Shown: positions 36,553-47,046, counted from the stretch's first letter. The stretch is 64,000 bases of DNA from Robertmurraya korlensis NBRC 107688 (GCF_001591645.1 NZ_BCVH01000016.1:1-64000), one strand, 5' to 3'. Made by a program: numbers and translations. The notes: a model not told the origin generated them from the letters alone.

Positions 36553-36951
36553 TCACCCCTTCGCTTTATTTCTTTCTCTTTCTCTTTCACGTTCTTCACG
36601 TTCTCTTCGTGCCTTTTCTTCTGCTTCACGAATGGCTAAATTTTTGTAATGAATATAGCGCTCATATGCCTTGTTTTTGGCAGAAACGAGCGAGCTCCGT
36701 TTGTCTTTATCCTGTTGAAAATAATCTAGTAATTCGCTATTTAATTTTTCTCTACTTACTTCAAAGTCATTGGAAGGAATCTTTGTATTTGATAGGTTTG
36801 GAACCGTACCTACATAAGAACTGTGTGCCGAGCTCGCCTCTGAAACCTTACGATCATGCTCCGATATTGCATCTCCTAGCTTCTGATACAATTTATGATA
36901 ATCGTCTCTTTTTTTCTCCGTAGCTGTTCTACCCCAGAATAACACCAACAT
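36553..36951 (-). CDS. DUF5082-like coiled-coil protein (YwqH type)
   Basis: A 132-residue, highly charged, nearly all-helical protein ending in an Arg/Glu repeat tail (EEKARREREERERERERNKA). It matches DUF5082/YwqH proteins that accompany type VII toxins. The start at 36951, with GAGAGGATG upstream, overlaps the essC end by 23 bases in another frame, so it is translationally coupled to the secretion ATPase. It ends three bases before the WXG-like gene. Confidence 0.65.
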   Translation of the reverse strand: MLVLFWGRTATEKKRDDYHKLYQKLGDAISEHDRKVSEASSAHSSYVGTVPNLSNTKIPSNDFEVSREKLNSELLDYFQQDKDKRSSLVSAKNKAYERYIHYKNLAIREAEEKARREREERERERERNKAKG

Positions 36952-39900
36952 TCACATCCTCTCTTTTTTCATAAAGTGCCGCTATTTTAATCTTTTCCGC
37001 TTTTCCATGCTTAATATAGTACGCCTCATATGGAAGAAGACTTGGTTCTTTATAAGGTCGATTCAGAACCTCTAGAATGTTTTGCTCCGTAATTCTACCA
37101 ATTAAGACACCTGTCTTCTGTTTCTTAATGGCTGATGAAATATCATCGTACTGTCTCTCAATCGTCCCATGGACCGCACCGGTGACAAAATAAATACCTA
37201 CTCTTGCACCCGTTTCAATTAATTTCGTCATAGTAGATTGAGCAGAGAACGACAGCGAATCTATTAAGAATGAAGCATCTGTTAGTAAAATGACCATTGG
37301 TCTAATTTCTTTTAAGAAATCCCTTACCGTTGTTCTGCCGTCAGTTGCTAACTGAACCTGTCGGAAGGCATCTTCCCTTGCTTCAAATAACTGTTGGATT
37401 CTTCCTGTAAAATCGTCCATCTCCACCGATGTTCCTGCATAGAGATTGACATGATCCTTAAAGACTCTAAATCTAGAAGAAGCATTGTCCATTAAGCCCA
37501 CATCAATATGTTCATTCATAGAGATACTCGATACAAGCATTAAGAAAGTTTGCTCGACAGAATCGAGTCGGTCACTCAGGATCAAGGTATGTTGATCTTC
37601 AATCACACTAAGCTGAACGGGTTCCACGTTTTCAAAATCAACAGCAAACGGGATTTCCCCTTCCTGGAGCATTGATTTTGCCTCTGCTCTAGCCATAAAT
37701 TCGGTAAAATGAACGGTCTCTGGAACCATTGGGATCGGTAGAGGACAGCTCCCCTTCCACTCATTTCGCATGTCTTGACCAAGCTCCCGAATGTTTTGAA
37801 TAATAGTGAGTGTTTCCTCTCCTTTAACAGGTAAGGCAGTTTGGAACATGGTTGGCTGTTCCAGTTTAATTAGACCCCGCCCAGGAATTTCCTCAATCGT
37901 TAAGTCTGTTCTTCCAACAATATTTCTTGGTTCTGAAGGATCAATCATAAATAAAGAGATTTGATGTTTAATATTGGATAGAAGGGCAGCCCTCATGGCA
38001 CTTTGTCTTCCTGCACTAATGACTAGATGTATCCCTACACTAACTCCCTCTCGAGCAATTTGTGCAACTAGTTTTTCAAATTCATCACGATACACAGCAT
38101 CCGTAATGGAGTCAAAGGTATCAATAATTAATAGAATTGCAGGAACTTCCCTTCCACTTGCTTGCTCATACATCTGGATGGTTGCCACACCATATTTACT
38201 TAACTTTTGCTTTCGTTCCTTCAGCTCATTTTGTAAGCGTCGTAGTAGTTTTCCTATTTTTATTTCCTCATCGACCATAATCGCATCTGCCACGTGAGGC
38301 ATTTCCCTCAGTGGAAGCAAACCGTTCGTACCAAAATCAATTAGGTACATATGAACTCTCTCTGGACTATGATTTCTTCCAATATCCAAAGCTACACTTT
38401 GTAGGAAAGTCGATTTTCCGTAACCAGGACTAGAGAACACAGCCATATGCCCATCCTTTGTCAAATCCAATGTTAATGGCTTTTGAAGCTGCATTTCTGG
38501 AATATCTAAAAACCCAACCGTGACTTCAATTGGTTTTTTCTCTGCGTACCATGCTGTCTTATAGTCCACATCAACCAGTTCTGGCAGGTAAATTCGTTCC
38601 TCTAATGGCGGTAACCATGGTCTAGGAAGCTCTTCAATTTGATTTTTCACTGAATAGGATTGGATATAATCTACTACCGCATCCAACTCGGTTGGATATT
38701 TCGTGATTTCTTTTCTATTAGAAAGGCCACTTAGGTCTTGTGAGATAATTTCATATTGTCCTAGATCATTGATTGCATATACAGTCGTATCCATTAGGTC
38801 TTGCTCATCTTTATCTGGAATATAGTCTGCTCCGCTCCAGGCACTTTGGAAAAGCTCATAAATTTCATTGTTTCCGACCTGTAAGTAAGCTCGGCCCGGC
38901 AGAGTAATTTCCGCTGCATCCGGTGTTTTTAAGATTTCCGTTGAATCACTTGCATTTTGTACCTTTAGGGCGAGCTTGAACTTTGAGTTGGACCAAATTT
39001 GATCATCTACTACACCACTCGGCTTTTGTGTAGCTAAAATCAAGTGAATTCCTAAAGAACGACCAATACGTGCGGTTGAAACAAGCTCCTTCATAAATTC
39101 AGGCTGCTCTGCTTTCAACTCAGCAAATTCATCTGATATTAAGAACAAATGAGGCATGGGTTCTTTTACCTCACCTAATTTATAAAGCTTTTGATACTGA
39201 TTGATATGGTTCACATCATATTCAGCAAACAAACGCTGACGCTTTTGCAGCTCTGCTTTAATGGAAGCCAGTGCACGCATCGATTGAGCACCGTCTAAGT
39301 TAGTAATCGTTCCTAGTAAGTGAGGTAGATCCTTAAATAAATTGGCCATCCCTCCACCTTTGTAGTCAATTAATAGAAATGCTACTTCATGAGGGTGAAA
39401 GTTAACCGCAAGCGAAATGATATAGGATTGGATAATCTCCGACTTACCCGAACCGGTTGTACCTGCAACAAGACCGTGTGGACCATGTGCTTTTTCATGA
39501 AGATTCAGGTAGACAATGTCTTCTTTTCCACGCAGTCCTAACGGAACCGCAAGACTCTTATAGGTTTCATTCTTTGCCCATCGCTCCTGTATCGCAAGCT
39601 CCTGCACCTTTTCTACTCCATACATCTCAAGGAAGGTGACACTTTCAGGAATGGAGTTCCGCAAGTTTTGAAGATGATTTAGAGGCGCTAAGGCTCGAGA
39701 AACATCTTCCTTGTTAAACCCTTCCGTAAAGTGATCCGGTCTAAACGTTCGATTAACCAACTCTCCTTCCTCAAGAAGGATATTTCCGTTAGCTGCATCC
39801 CGAATATCAATAACTGTCTTCACATGCTCCGGTAAGGACTGCATAACATCCTGTACAAAGACTAGCGAAACGCCTAGTTCACTAGGATCTTCATTAAAGT

Positions 39901-41476
39901 ACTCCATCACCGAGTGATCTAAGATCATCTTTTCATCCGTAATTAAGACAACCATATGCGGAGTGAAATACAGCTTCTCATTTTTATTCGATTTTTCATC
40001 GGTTGCCTGTCTTCGCTCCTTCAAGATCTGATACAGTGAGTTCAGCACCTGATCTCTTGAGCGTTCGTGATAAACAAAGCCACGAACATTAATATCACGT
40101 AAGCTCGCATGTGGCAGCCAGCGCATCCAATCCCACTTGCTCTTCTCCTCTTCTGGAAAAATGGTAACAAACTGAATATCGTGATAGCTCTGAAACAAGG
40201 CAGTCTGCATAACCAACAATTGCAACTGTTCCAACACAAGGTGTCTTTGCCCAATATAACCAACAGGCCCCTTCATTAAGGAAGTAATGACAGGAACATC
40301 ATCTAACGTCAGATATTTGGATCTTAGTTGCTTTGCTTCATCAACCAACTGGTCTTTCTCTAAAGTAAATTCTTCCACACTGAACTCGATATCAAAACTA
40401 GAATCCATTCTTCCTAACCCGACACGGTAGGTAAGAAAATCATGGTGAAACATCGTTTTCTCATAAATACGTGAATCCACTTTTTTTGCCATCTTCCGAA
40501 TTTCTTCTACGTTCGGAAAATGGTAATGCAATGCGTGCCTTTGTTCCTCGCTTGCTTTATATAGCTCGTGCGATTTTTCTTTTAAATATTGCTTGTAGCT
40601 ACTCTCTCTCTCCTTTAGATCCAGTCGGTACTGCTTGGCACTTTTTACATAAGAGGTAATAGAAAAGATAACCGTCGTAACCGTCATCGCTAGCATGGCA
40701 ATAATATAAAACCCACTTGGGCTAAAAATAGACACGGCCACCATAGCCCCAATCATGACAAGCGGAGGCACAATAATTCGGGCTAGCTGTTCACTTGGTT
40801 TTGCCGGCTTATTAGAGGGCTTTGCAATCCTTCTTTTATCCTCTGGCTCTCGGTAAATAATCCGTGGAGACCGATGGAAGTCCGGGTAATCATGATCAAA
40901 TCTTTGACTCGCCCCAAACACTTCGACTAATTTTGTATCTACGATTGCTTTTCTCCCAAGAATACGAAGATCATCTATTCCTACTTTCACTGTTATCCCT
41001 TCAAAGAACAGCTCATCACCTGGCTCTAATAACACTTCACCTTTTACCAGAATGAAATTTTGATAAACTTCTCCTTGATACACTTCTAAACGAAAAAACT
41101 CTCCAAGCTGTTCTCGAATAAACGCCAAGGAAACCTCGTGATTCACTAGAGTTACATCATCGTACTCGTTCGATCCAATAGTGATACTACGACACTCGGT
41201 TGTATCGTATAGTTGCCACTCTTGCTGCTCTATCAGATAGATCGTTACTTTTTCGTCTTTCAGATTTATTTCTAGGCTTTCATGAACTGATAACAGCTGT
41301 TCACTAATTCTGCACTCCTGACCATCCCATTGGATTTCAAACGGAGTAGACAAGTCTCTAAATGTAATGGTTTTCGACCATTCCTTTCCAACGGTAATGA
41401 TCTTTGGTTCATTTATGTTTAAATGGCATTTATGCATTACATTTTTATAGCTTAGCAGCAATAATCTCTGTGCCAT
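36929..41476 (-). CDS. essC: Type VII secretion motor ATPase EssC (FtsK/SpoIIIE family)
   Basis: The 1515-residue central ATPase of the Ess/Yuk system. It has two N-terminal FHA-like domains (about 1-190), two membrane helices (about 232-279) and three FtsK/SpoIIIE modules. D1 has Walker A GTTGSGKSE near 674 and Walker B LLIDYKGGGM. D2 has Walker A SPGYGKSTF near 1019 with LIDFGTNG. D3 (about 1270-1500) has lost the P-loop, as is common in EssC. It drives export of WXG100 partners and toxins. The start at 41476 has GAGGGAG upstream; a longer frame to 41500 is rejected. It follows essB with a 39-base gap and overlaps the next small gene. Confidence 0.95.
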   Translation of the reverse strand: MAQRLLLLSYKNVMHKCHLNINEPKIITVGKEWSKTITFRDLSTPFEIQWDGQECRISEQLLSVHESLEINLKDEKVTIYLIEQQEWQLYDTTECRSITIGSNEYDDVTLVNHEVSLAFIREQLGEFFRLEVYQGEVYQNFILVKGEVLLEPGDELFFEGITVKVGIDDLRILGRKAIVDTKLVEVFGASQRFDHDYPDFHRSPRIIYREPEDKRRIAKPSNKPAKPSEQLARIIVPPLVMIGAMVAVSIFSPSGFYIIAMLAMTVTTVIFSITSYVKSAKQYRLDLKERESSYKQYLKEKSHELYKASEEQRHALHYHFPNVEEIRKMAKKVDSRIYEKTMFHHDFLTYRVGLGRMDSSFDIEFSVEEFTLEKDQLVDEAKQLRSKYLTLDDVPVITSLMKGPVGYIGQRHLVLEQLQLLVMQTALFQSYHDIQFVTIFPEEEKSKWDWMRWLPHASLRDINVRGFVYHERSRDQVLNSLYQILKERRQATDEKSNKNEKLYFTPHMVVLITDEKMILDHSVMEYFNEDPSELGVSLVFVQDVMQSLPEHVKTVIDIRDAANGNILLEEGELVNRTFRPDHFTEGFNKEDVSRALAPLNHLQNLRNSIPESVTFLEMYGVEKVQELAIQERWAKNETYKSLAVPLGLRGKEDIVYLNLHEKAHGPHGLVAGTTGSGKSEIIQSYIISLAVNFHPHEVAFLLIDYKGGGMANLFKDLPHLLGTITNLDGAQSMRALASIKAELQKRQRLFAEYDVNHINQYQKLYKLGEVKEPMPHLFLISDEFAELKAEQPEFMKELVSTARIGRSLGIHLILATQKPSGVVDDQIWSNSKFKLALKVQNASDSTEILKTPDAAEITLPGRAYLQVGNNEIYELFQSAWSGADYIPDKDEQDLMDTTVYAINDLGQYEIISQDLSGLSNRKEITKYPTELDAVVDYIQSYSVKNQIEELPRPWLPPLEERIYLPELVDVDYKTAWYAEKKPIEVTVGFLDIPEMQLQKPLTLDLTKDGHMAVFSSPGYGKSTFLQSVALDIGRNHSPERVHMYLIDFGTNGLLPLREMPHVADAIMVDEEIKIGKLLRRLQNELKERKQKLSKYGVATIQMYEQASGREVPAILLIIDTFDSITDAVYRDEFEKLVAQIAREGVSVGIHLVISAGRQSAMRAALLSNIKHQISLFMIDPSEPRNIVGRTDLTIEEIPGRGLIKLEQPTMFQTALPVKGEETLTIIQNIRELGQDMRNEWKGSCPLPIPMVPETVHFTEFMARAEAKSMLQEGEIPFAVDFENVEPVQLSVIEDQHTLILSDRLDSVEQTFLMLVSSISMNEHIDVGLMDNASSRFRVFKDHVNLYAGTSVEMDDFTGRIQQLFEAREDAFRQVQLATDGRTTVRDFLKEIRPMVILLTDASFLIDSLSFSAQSTMTKLIETGARVGIYFVTGAVHGTIERQYDDISSAIKKQKTGVLIGRITEQNILEVLNRPYKEPSLLPYEAYYIKHGKAEKIKIAALYEKREDVNVGVILG

Positions 41477-41515
41477 CTTTCTCTCCCTCTCTACACACAA
41501 GTAAACGGTCGTCTC

Positions 41516-42832
41516 TTATTGCTCTGATGTATTTTCTGTATCACTAGCTTCAGGATTTACGGTTTCTCCTTCAGTAACAGAAGGTTCGTTTACTTGTTCT
41601 GGCTTACTCACTTGTTCGCTAGCTGACTCATCCTCTATGGTTTCAGACTCCGATGAATCTTCCTCCACCAATGAATCCATTTCGTATTTTTCTGCATAAG
41701 TTTCATATTGATCTTGATATTGTTGAACTTTCTTTTCCCTTTCAGTTCCACTTAAATCAGGGTCATTTTTTACTTGTTCTATTTGCTTAATAAGTCCATA
41801 CATAATTAGCTGCGGATCATCAATATACTTCGCTAAATCAACCGTTCGACTGAATTCGCCTCGCCCATTATAAATCCAATATAGAAGGTAATTCGGATCA
41901 CTTTTTATACTTACATTGTTAAGAATTGTCTCTTTTTGCTTATCCGATAATCTCTCAGATTTGATATAAGAATATGCAAGAACATACTTACTCGAATCTG
42001 GTAAATCCTCTGGCTCTAGCTCCTCTAGCTGATCAATCACATTGTTATAATCCAACGCTAAAAAGCTTCGATTCGCTTCCAACAGGTGATTTTGAAAAGG
42101 TACTTTCACTAATCCTACATACGCTAACGGAATAGCCAATATAACGGAGAGTGCCAACATTGAAAACGTTAATCGTTTATAAAGCCTGAATCGCTTTTTT
42201 GATACGACTTGCATGTTCTTCTCTGTGGCCTTTTTTTCCTCCATGTATTTCCCGTTTAAAAATTGAATGAGTGAATCGCTATTTTCACACTCAATAACCT
42301 GACGTTCGAACTCTGTATCCTTCGCCTGCGGAAGAGAACCAGCCATAAGCTCGTCATAGGAATATTTTTTTGAAAATAAGGCGATGGTCAGGCACTTGTA
42401 CTGAATTGTGAAGCTCTTTTCATCAAGATGATAAGGGGGGACTAAATCCCGGATTCCACGATAGATAAGGGCTGGGATCAGATTATCGTCGACGATTAGA
42501 TTATCCGGATGAAGGAAGAAAGTCATTCTTGTGGTTAAACAATGTTTGAAGCGAGCTAAGTTACACAGCAGGCGTAACTTGTCTTTTCGATCCAGCTTAA
42601 GAATATCGTCCCAAGTCTTCGCTTTAGGATCAACGATATAGGAAAAGCAAAACAAATCGTCTTCTTCCTCAACAACTGCAGGGACACATAAGCCTGAGTC
42701 ACTATTAATCAAAGACATTTGACGAATATCTTTTACACGTGTTTGTGATTTAGGTAGTTTTAATTGCCATTGATCTTTATCAATGGAGAATTGAAAGGTT
42801 AGTGACTCCATTTGGATCGTTTTTTCTTTCAT
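41516..42832 (-). CDS. essB: Type VII secretion protein EssB (YukC)
   Basis: The 438-residue membrane component of the Ess core complex. It has a cytoplasmic pseudokinase-like domain (about 1-210), a single membrane helix (about 218-243, FSMLALSVILAIPLAYVGLV), an extracellular helical domain (about 250-380) and a Ser/Glu-rich disordered tail (last 50 residues). This is the known EssB/YukC arrangement. The ribosome binding site is AAGGAG. It is followed by essC and preceded by esaB, 21 bases upstream. Confidence 0.93.
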   Translation of the reverse strand: MKEKTIQMESLTFQFSIDKDQWQLKLPKSQTRVKDIRQMSLINSDSGLCVPAVVEEEDDLFCFSYIVDPKAKTWDDILKLDRKDKLRLLCNLARFKHCLTTRMTFFLHPDNLIVDDNLIPALIYRGIRDLVPPYHLDEKSFTIQYKCLTIALFSKKYSYDELMAGSLPQAKDTEFERQVIECENSDSLIQFLNGKYMEEKKATEKNMQVVSKKRFRLYKRLTFSMLALSVILAIPLAYVGLVKVPFQNHLLEANRSFLALDYNNVIDQLEELEPEDLPDSSKYVLAYSYIKSERLSDKQKETILNNVSIKSDPNYLLYWIYNGRGEFSRTVDLAKYIDDPQLIMYGLIKQIEQVKNDPDLSGTEREKKVQQYQDQYETYAEKYEMDSLVEEDSSESETIEDESASEQVSKPEQVNEPSVTEGETVNPEASDTENTSEQ

Positions 42833-42853
42833 GATTTCCGACTCCTTTTACGC

Positions 42854-43105
42854 TTATAAAACGACTAAAATATCGCCATTTGTCACTGGATGGTCAACGA
42901 GGCGATCATCATCTGCCAATATCAGCTCTTTATCGGCAATTTTAACTGCAAATAGAGCTTCTTTTTCTAAAGCAAGATGTAATGTTTCATCTAAATTAGC
43001 TAGCAATTGCTTAATGGGCTGGTGCAAAGGGATTCGCAAGTCATAAGTCCCTTTGCCCCATTTATCAAAATCTACTGTTATATTTACATGCGTTTCTTTT
43101 GACAT
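42854..43105 (-). CDS. esaB: Ubiquitin-like type VII protein EsaB (YukD)
   Basis: An 83-residue cytoplasmic protein with the beta-grasp YukD pattern: VNITVDFDKWGKGTYDLRIP, then LIHQ-type helix PLHQPIKQLLANL and a C-terminal GDILVVL strand. EsaB/YukD is a small ubiquitin-fold subunit of the Ess system, required in B. subtilis. The start at 43105 has AAGGG six bases upstream; the frame from 43123 would start inside that site. Confidence 0.9.
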   Translation of the reverse strand: MSKETHVNITVDFDKWGKGTYDLRIPLHQPIKQLLANLDETLHLALEKEALFAVKIADKELILADDDRLVDHPVTNGDILVVL

Positions 43106-43115
43106 GGTATCCCTT

Positions 43116-43616
43116 CTATTCAAGTAATTTTCTCATCATAAAATAAACCCCTCCACAGCAGGCGACAACAAATCCAACAAGAGCTGTGGCAATCTTGGAG
43201 CTTGAACCGTCCTTGCCGGTTTGGTTAATAGAACTAGGACTTTGAACCTTATAGTCACTTGAAAAAAGTGTGTTCTTTGACACCTCTAACGTTGAACTAG
43301 AAGCTTCTGGTTGAACAAACAAGCTCTCCTCCATACTTTTTAATGTACTGTCCAGTTCTATTTTCTTATTCTGAATAGCAGCACGAGTTTGTTCTCTGAA
43401 CAAACCCGGTACCTGCTTTTCTAATTCCGTTTCCTTTTGGGACTCTATATCTTGTTTTTCTCTTTCTGCTGTGTCCTCACCAATCCGATCTGTTTTGAGG
43501 CGCATCTCTCCACTATGATCTAGGTTCCCCTCCGCATAAGAGGAGGGTGAACCTATAGCAAATATCCCAACCGTACAGAAAACAAACATACTACATACTT
43601 TCCGTAATCCCTTCAT
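43116..43616 (-). CDS. essA: Type VII secretion membrane protein EssA (YueC-like)
   Basis: A 166-residue protein with an N-terminal signal/anchor (about 5-28, ending SSYAEG), a charged extracellular helical stretch (about 30-130) and a C-terminal membrane helix (about 140-160, ALVGFVVACCGGVYFMMR). This is the EssA layout. It is recognised mainly from position between esaA and esaB and from topology, as EssA sequences are poorly conserved. It overlaps the esaA end by 26 bases with GAGGAGG upstream. Confidence 0.8.
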   Translation of the reverse strand: MKGLRKVCSMFVFCTVGIFAIGSPSSYAEGNLDHSGEMRLKTDRIGEDTAEREKQDIESQKETELEKQVPGLFREQTRAAIQNKKIELDSTLKSMEESLFVQPEASSSTLEVSKNTLFSSDYKVQSPSSINQTGKDGSSSKIATALVGFVVACCGGVYFMMRKLLE

Positions 43617-46600
43617 TACTTACCTCCTCGTTTTTTGAAAAACGATGGACTACAAACAACTGACTAACCAAAGCAATCATCATAATTGCTAGTAACGAGA
43701 AGACAATTGCCTGAGTATTTGCAGCATTGTTTCCAAACTCCATCAATAACTTCTCTACATATTGAAGTGGTGAAAATTCCTTTAGCTTAGCTGCTGAGGA
43801 AGACTTGTCGAAATGAAGTCCGATCGCTTCTGTTAAGAATAAGTACAAGCTTAAAAGAACAAGTAGGATAAACATACCTCCCATTTTTAACTGGCGAAGT
43901 AAATACGTTGCAACCAAAAGCATCGTCATCATAATTAGGGTAATGACTCCCACCCATGACAGAAGTCTTTCCTCGTTCATTTGTAATAGATAGCTTGAAA
44001 GTAACCCTATTACGAGCCCTTCCACTACACCGATACTTGTCGTTAAGATGGTGATTGGAGTATTTAATCCCACCAAGGTCTTCTCTTCAGAGAATGAATC
44101 GTCAGCGAGTCTTTTTCTTTCACTATTGGAAATAACATACGCTGTAAATAAAGCAACGATGAAACAAAGCAAAACGATGAAATATGGAGTAAATGAGTCT
44201 CCTTCCATAATGACACCAGCATTTTTCGTTTCTACCGGATTCGATAGGAAGCTTAGTAGATTTTCATTTGGTCGATCTCCGATACGGCTATTGGCTAGTA
44301 CTCCTGCAAAGTTCTTGGCAAAGTCCTGGTCTTCCGCTAGTTTATTCGTTAAATTATTCGAAAGTTCTCCTGCCTGCTTTACAAGAGTGGTTCCACTTGC
44401 CTGTATGTCCTTTGCCTGGTTATCAATCGCATCAAATGTATCATATACATGGTCAGCTGAAGTTAGGTTGCTTTTCGATTGATCTGCAAGGGATTGGCTA
44501 GATGCTAGTAACGAGCTAAAATTACTATCTAATGCCAGAACAGCCTTTTGCTCGTCGTCCCCATTACCTAATATTTTGGCTTGTTCCTCCTGAAGCTTCG
44601 TGCTTACTTCACGCCATTTTGCTAGGTCTGCTAGCGTTTTTGTAAGGTTCGTATTTTGTACTTCCGCTTGAGCCATGGTCTTCTGAATCAATTCAGTTAA
44701 GAGCTTGGAATTATCATTGGCAGTATAAACGAGTTCCAAATATGCCTCTATCTTCGCTTTCAATTCTTCCGTTTCCGCACGGAATTCTTCCGTTGTTTGA
44801 GCTGCAACAAAATTGGCTAATATATCTACAATGTCCTGCTTATTAAATAGATAGTATAGGGAATCCTCCGTGGCTAAATCTTTTAAACTAACATGATTCA
44901 GCTCTTCCGCAAATTCAGAACGGCTAAACTGATCCAATTCAACCCCAAGGTATACGTCATATAGGGCTAATAGCTTTTGGTAATCCTTCACAGTGTCACT
45001 TGCTGCATTAATTAATGAACTAGTAGAATCGTTAACTAAAGGTGATAACAACTGGTGAGAAATTAGATTGTTAACGATTTTAAGCTTTTCAACGATGGTG
45101 ATGGGAGTAGCTTCCGGATCATCAACTGGCTCTTTCTCCTCCGTTGGGTCTCCCCCTTCAATTGGCTCTTCGGTCGTATTCTCCTCAGCTCCTTCTGTAG
45201 GCTGAGTATCATCCTGTTCTTCAGTAATCAGGCTTTCTGCTACAACTGTTGCTCCCGCTGTAGCTGTCTCCACTACAGGAAGTTCAGTCTTTCCTTCATT
45301 AATCGGTTCTTCAGGCTCAGCTGGTTCCTCCGGTGAAGTGGATCCTTCCTCCGGGGTTTCTGGTGAGGCAGGTTCCTCCTCTGGGATTTCAGGCACATCT
45401 GGAGTATCTACATCGGTCACGTCTTTTTGGTCTAATCTCCAGCTCCATTTAACTGGTTCATAAACATTAATATTGTTAGTCGTCTCTAACATTTTCACCT
45501 TTACCTTTACACCAAAATTCCCTTCCGATGTTTGGGGTAAGTTGACCTTATTATTTTCAACGAATGACCTTGTATAATCCATCTCTTCACTGTTGGGAAG
45601 AGTTAATAATAATTGAGTAACAACAAATCCCTCTGGAATTTTGATTGAAAATTCCTGACCACTTTTCTTTTTATTCTCTGGTATGATGACAGAATCAGCT
45701 AACGTTACACCGTCCGTTATTAAGCTGTTTCTAATTTGACTTATTGTGCTCAATAGAGGAAGACTATCTCCTCCTCTGCTTGGTACATAGTTAAATTCCT
45801 GACTGTATTTATTAGATAAGGCCATTACGTTTCTTAGCTGGGTAATCGTTTCTTCTCGCATGGCTATCCCATTTAAATCGCTTGGATTTAAAGAAGGTAA
45901 CCGGTCAATTTGCTTTTGTATAGAACGACGAGCCTTTTCATCTGGCCCAACAAAAAAGTTATTTAAATATACACTTTGCTCTTCACCAGAGGAATGTCTT
46001 ATTTCCTTTTTTAACTTCTCACTAATTGAACTCTGCATATCCGAAGCTAGTTGGTCCGCTAAATCTGTATCTGTATTTTCTACTTGTTCCTTCGTTTTAC
46101 TTAAAAACAGTTGGAGTGCAGATGCTTCAGTCATAATATTTGCTGGTTGATTTTCTTTTAATTGAAACTGTTTATTAATCTCATTGTTTGCAGCGATTAA
46201 ATAATCTAACTGTGCAAGTAGATCCTTGTTCTTCATTTGGCTACTAAAATCACTCAATTGTACGGAAAAATTATTTGATACAAGAGCATTCGTAGCTTTC
46301 ATTTTGTTATAGTCTGAAATGGTAGATTGATATTCTTTTCCTGTTTGTACACCAAGTCCCAGATTGTTCTCAAAATCCTTTAAAATGTCTTGAAATCCTT
46401 TAAAGCTTTCCCTCGAAACATTTGTATTTGATTGGACTGCCCCAAACTGTGATGTGTAACCTTCTAACGGTCCATGAATCGCATTATTATATACAGACGT
46501 ATATAATTGTTCTTTTTTAATGATAGTTGAGATATTATCCTGTGCCTCATGTAGATTTCCAATGACACTAGCAAAGTAAACATCAATAATACGGCGGTTA

Positions 46601-47046
46601 AAGTCCCCTATAATTGCGCTAGCTGTTTTTTCTGCTTTGGCTTTAAAATTACTGTTATCAGACGCATTAATTTTATAATTTAGTACAACTTGTTCTGGTG
46701 ACTGTGAATCAATGGATAATGCCTTCTGTGTAAAATCATTTGGTATCACAATCATCATGTTATAAGAGTTGCGCTCTAAGCCACTTTCCGCAACCCCACG
46801 ACTTACCACATACCAATTGTGTTCTTCATCTTTTTCTATACTTTTAATGAACTCTTTACCGAACTCATACTTTTGCCCATTAAAATCAGCACCCTGGTCC
46901 TCGTTAACCAGCGCAACTGTCATTTTTTGATTATCCTCACTAGTATTGCTTTTTGTTGCTGAATTTAAGGCAACATAAGAGCCACCTGAGGATAGGACAA
47001 GCACAAGTACTAAAAATAGTAATATGCTACGCTCAACCTTTTTCAT
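43591..47046 (-). CDS. esaA: Type VII secretion membrane protein EsaA (YueB)
   Basis: The 1151-residue protein has one N-terminal membrane helix (about 5-25), a very long extracellular helical domain and five C-terminal helices (about 945-1140), the EsaA/YueB/Pip layout. In B. subtilis YueB is the phage SPP1 receptor. Residues about 540-650 are an unusually long Pro/Glu/Thr-rich stretch (PEEEPASPETPEEGSTSPEE and similar). The start at 47046 has AGGGGATG upstream; the frame to 47100 lacks a site. It is the second gene of the ess operon, 169 bases after esxA. Confidence 0.92.
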   Translation of the reverse strand: MKKVERSILLFLVLVLVLSSGGSYVALNSATKSNTSEDNQKMTVALVNEDQGADFNGQKYEFGKEFIKSIEKDEEHNWYVVSRGVAESGLERNSYNMMIVIPNDFTQKALSIDSQSPEQVVLNYKINASDNSNFKAKAEKTASAIIGDFNRRIIDVYFASVIGNLHEAQDNISTIIKKEQLYTSVYNNAIHGPLEGYTSQFGAVQSNTNVSRESFKGFQDILKDFENNLGLGVQTGKEYQSTISDYNKMKATNALVSNNFSVQLSDFSSQMKNKDLLAQLDYLIAANNEINKQFQLKENQPANIMTEASALQLFLSKTKEQVENTDTDLADQLASDMQSSISEKLKKEIRHSSGEEQSVYLNNFFVGPDEKARRSIQKQIDRLPSLNPSDLNGIAMREETITQLRNVMALSNKYSQEFNYVPSRGGDSLPLLSTISQIRNSLITDGVTLADSVIIPENKKKSGQEFSIKIPEGFVVTQLLLTLPNSEEMDYTRSFVENNKVNLPQTSEGNFGVKVKVKMLETTNNINVYEPVKWSWRLDQKDVTDVDTPDVPEIPEEEPASPETPEEGSTSPEEPAEPEEPINEGKTELPVVETATAGATVVAESLITEEQDDTQPTEGAEENTTEEPIEGGDPTEEKEPVDDPEATPITIVEKLKIVNNLISHQLLSPLVNDSTSSLINAASDTVKDYQKLLALYDVYLGVELDQFSRSEFAEELNHVSLKDLATEDSLYYLFNKQDIVDILANFVAAQTTEEFRAETEELKAKIEAYLELVYTANDNSKLLTELIQKTMAQAEVQNTNLTKTLADLAKWREVSTKLQEEQAKILGNGDDEQKAVLALDSNFSSLLASSQSLADQSKSNLTSADHVYDTFDAIDNQAKDIQASGTTLVKQAGELSNNLTNKLAEDQDFAKNFAGVLANSRIGDRPNENLLSFLSNPVETKNAGVIMEGDSFTPYFIVLLCFIVALFTAYVISNSERKRLADDSFSEEKTLVGLNTPITILTTSIGVVEGLVIGLLSSYLLQMNEERLLSWVGVITLIMMTMLLVATYLLRQLKMGGMFILLVLLSLYLFLTEAIGLHFDKSSSAAKLKEFSPLQYVEKLLMEFGNNAANTQAIVFSLLAIMMIALVSQLFVVHRFSKNEEVSNEGITESM

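Noticed and set aside
42831-43046. Plus-strand ORF over esaB
   Set aside because: Antisense to esaB in a tightly packed operon; no initiation signal.
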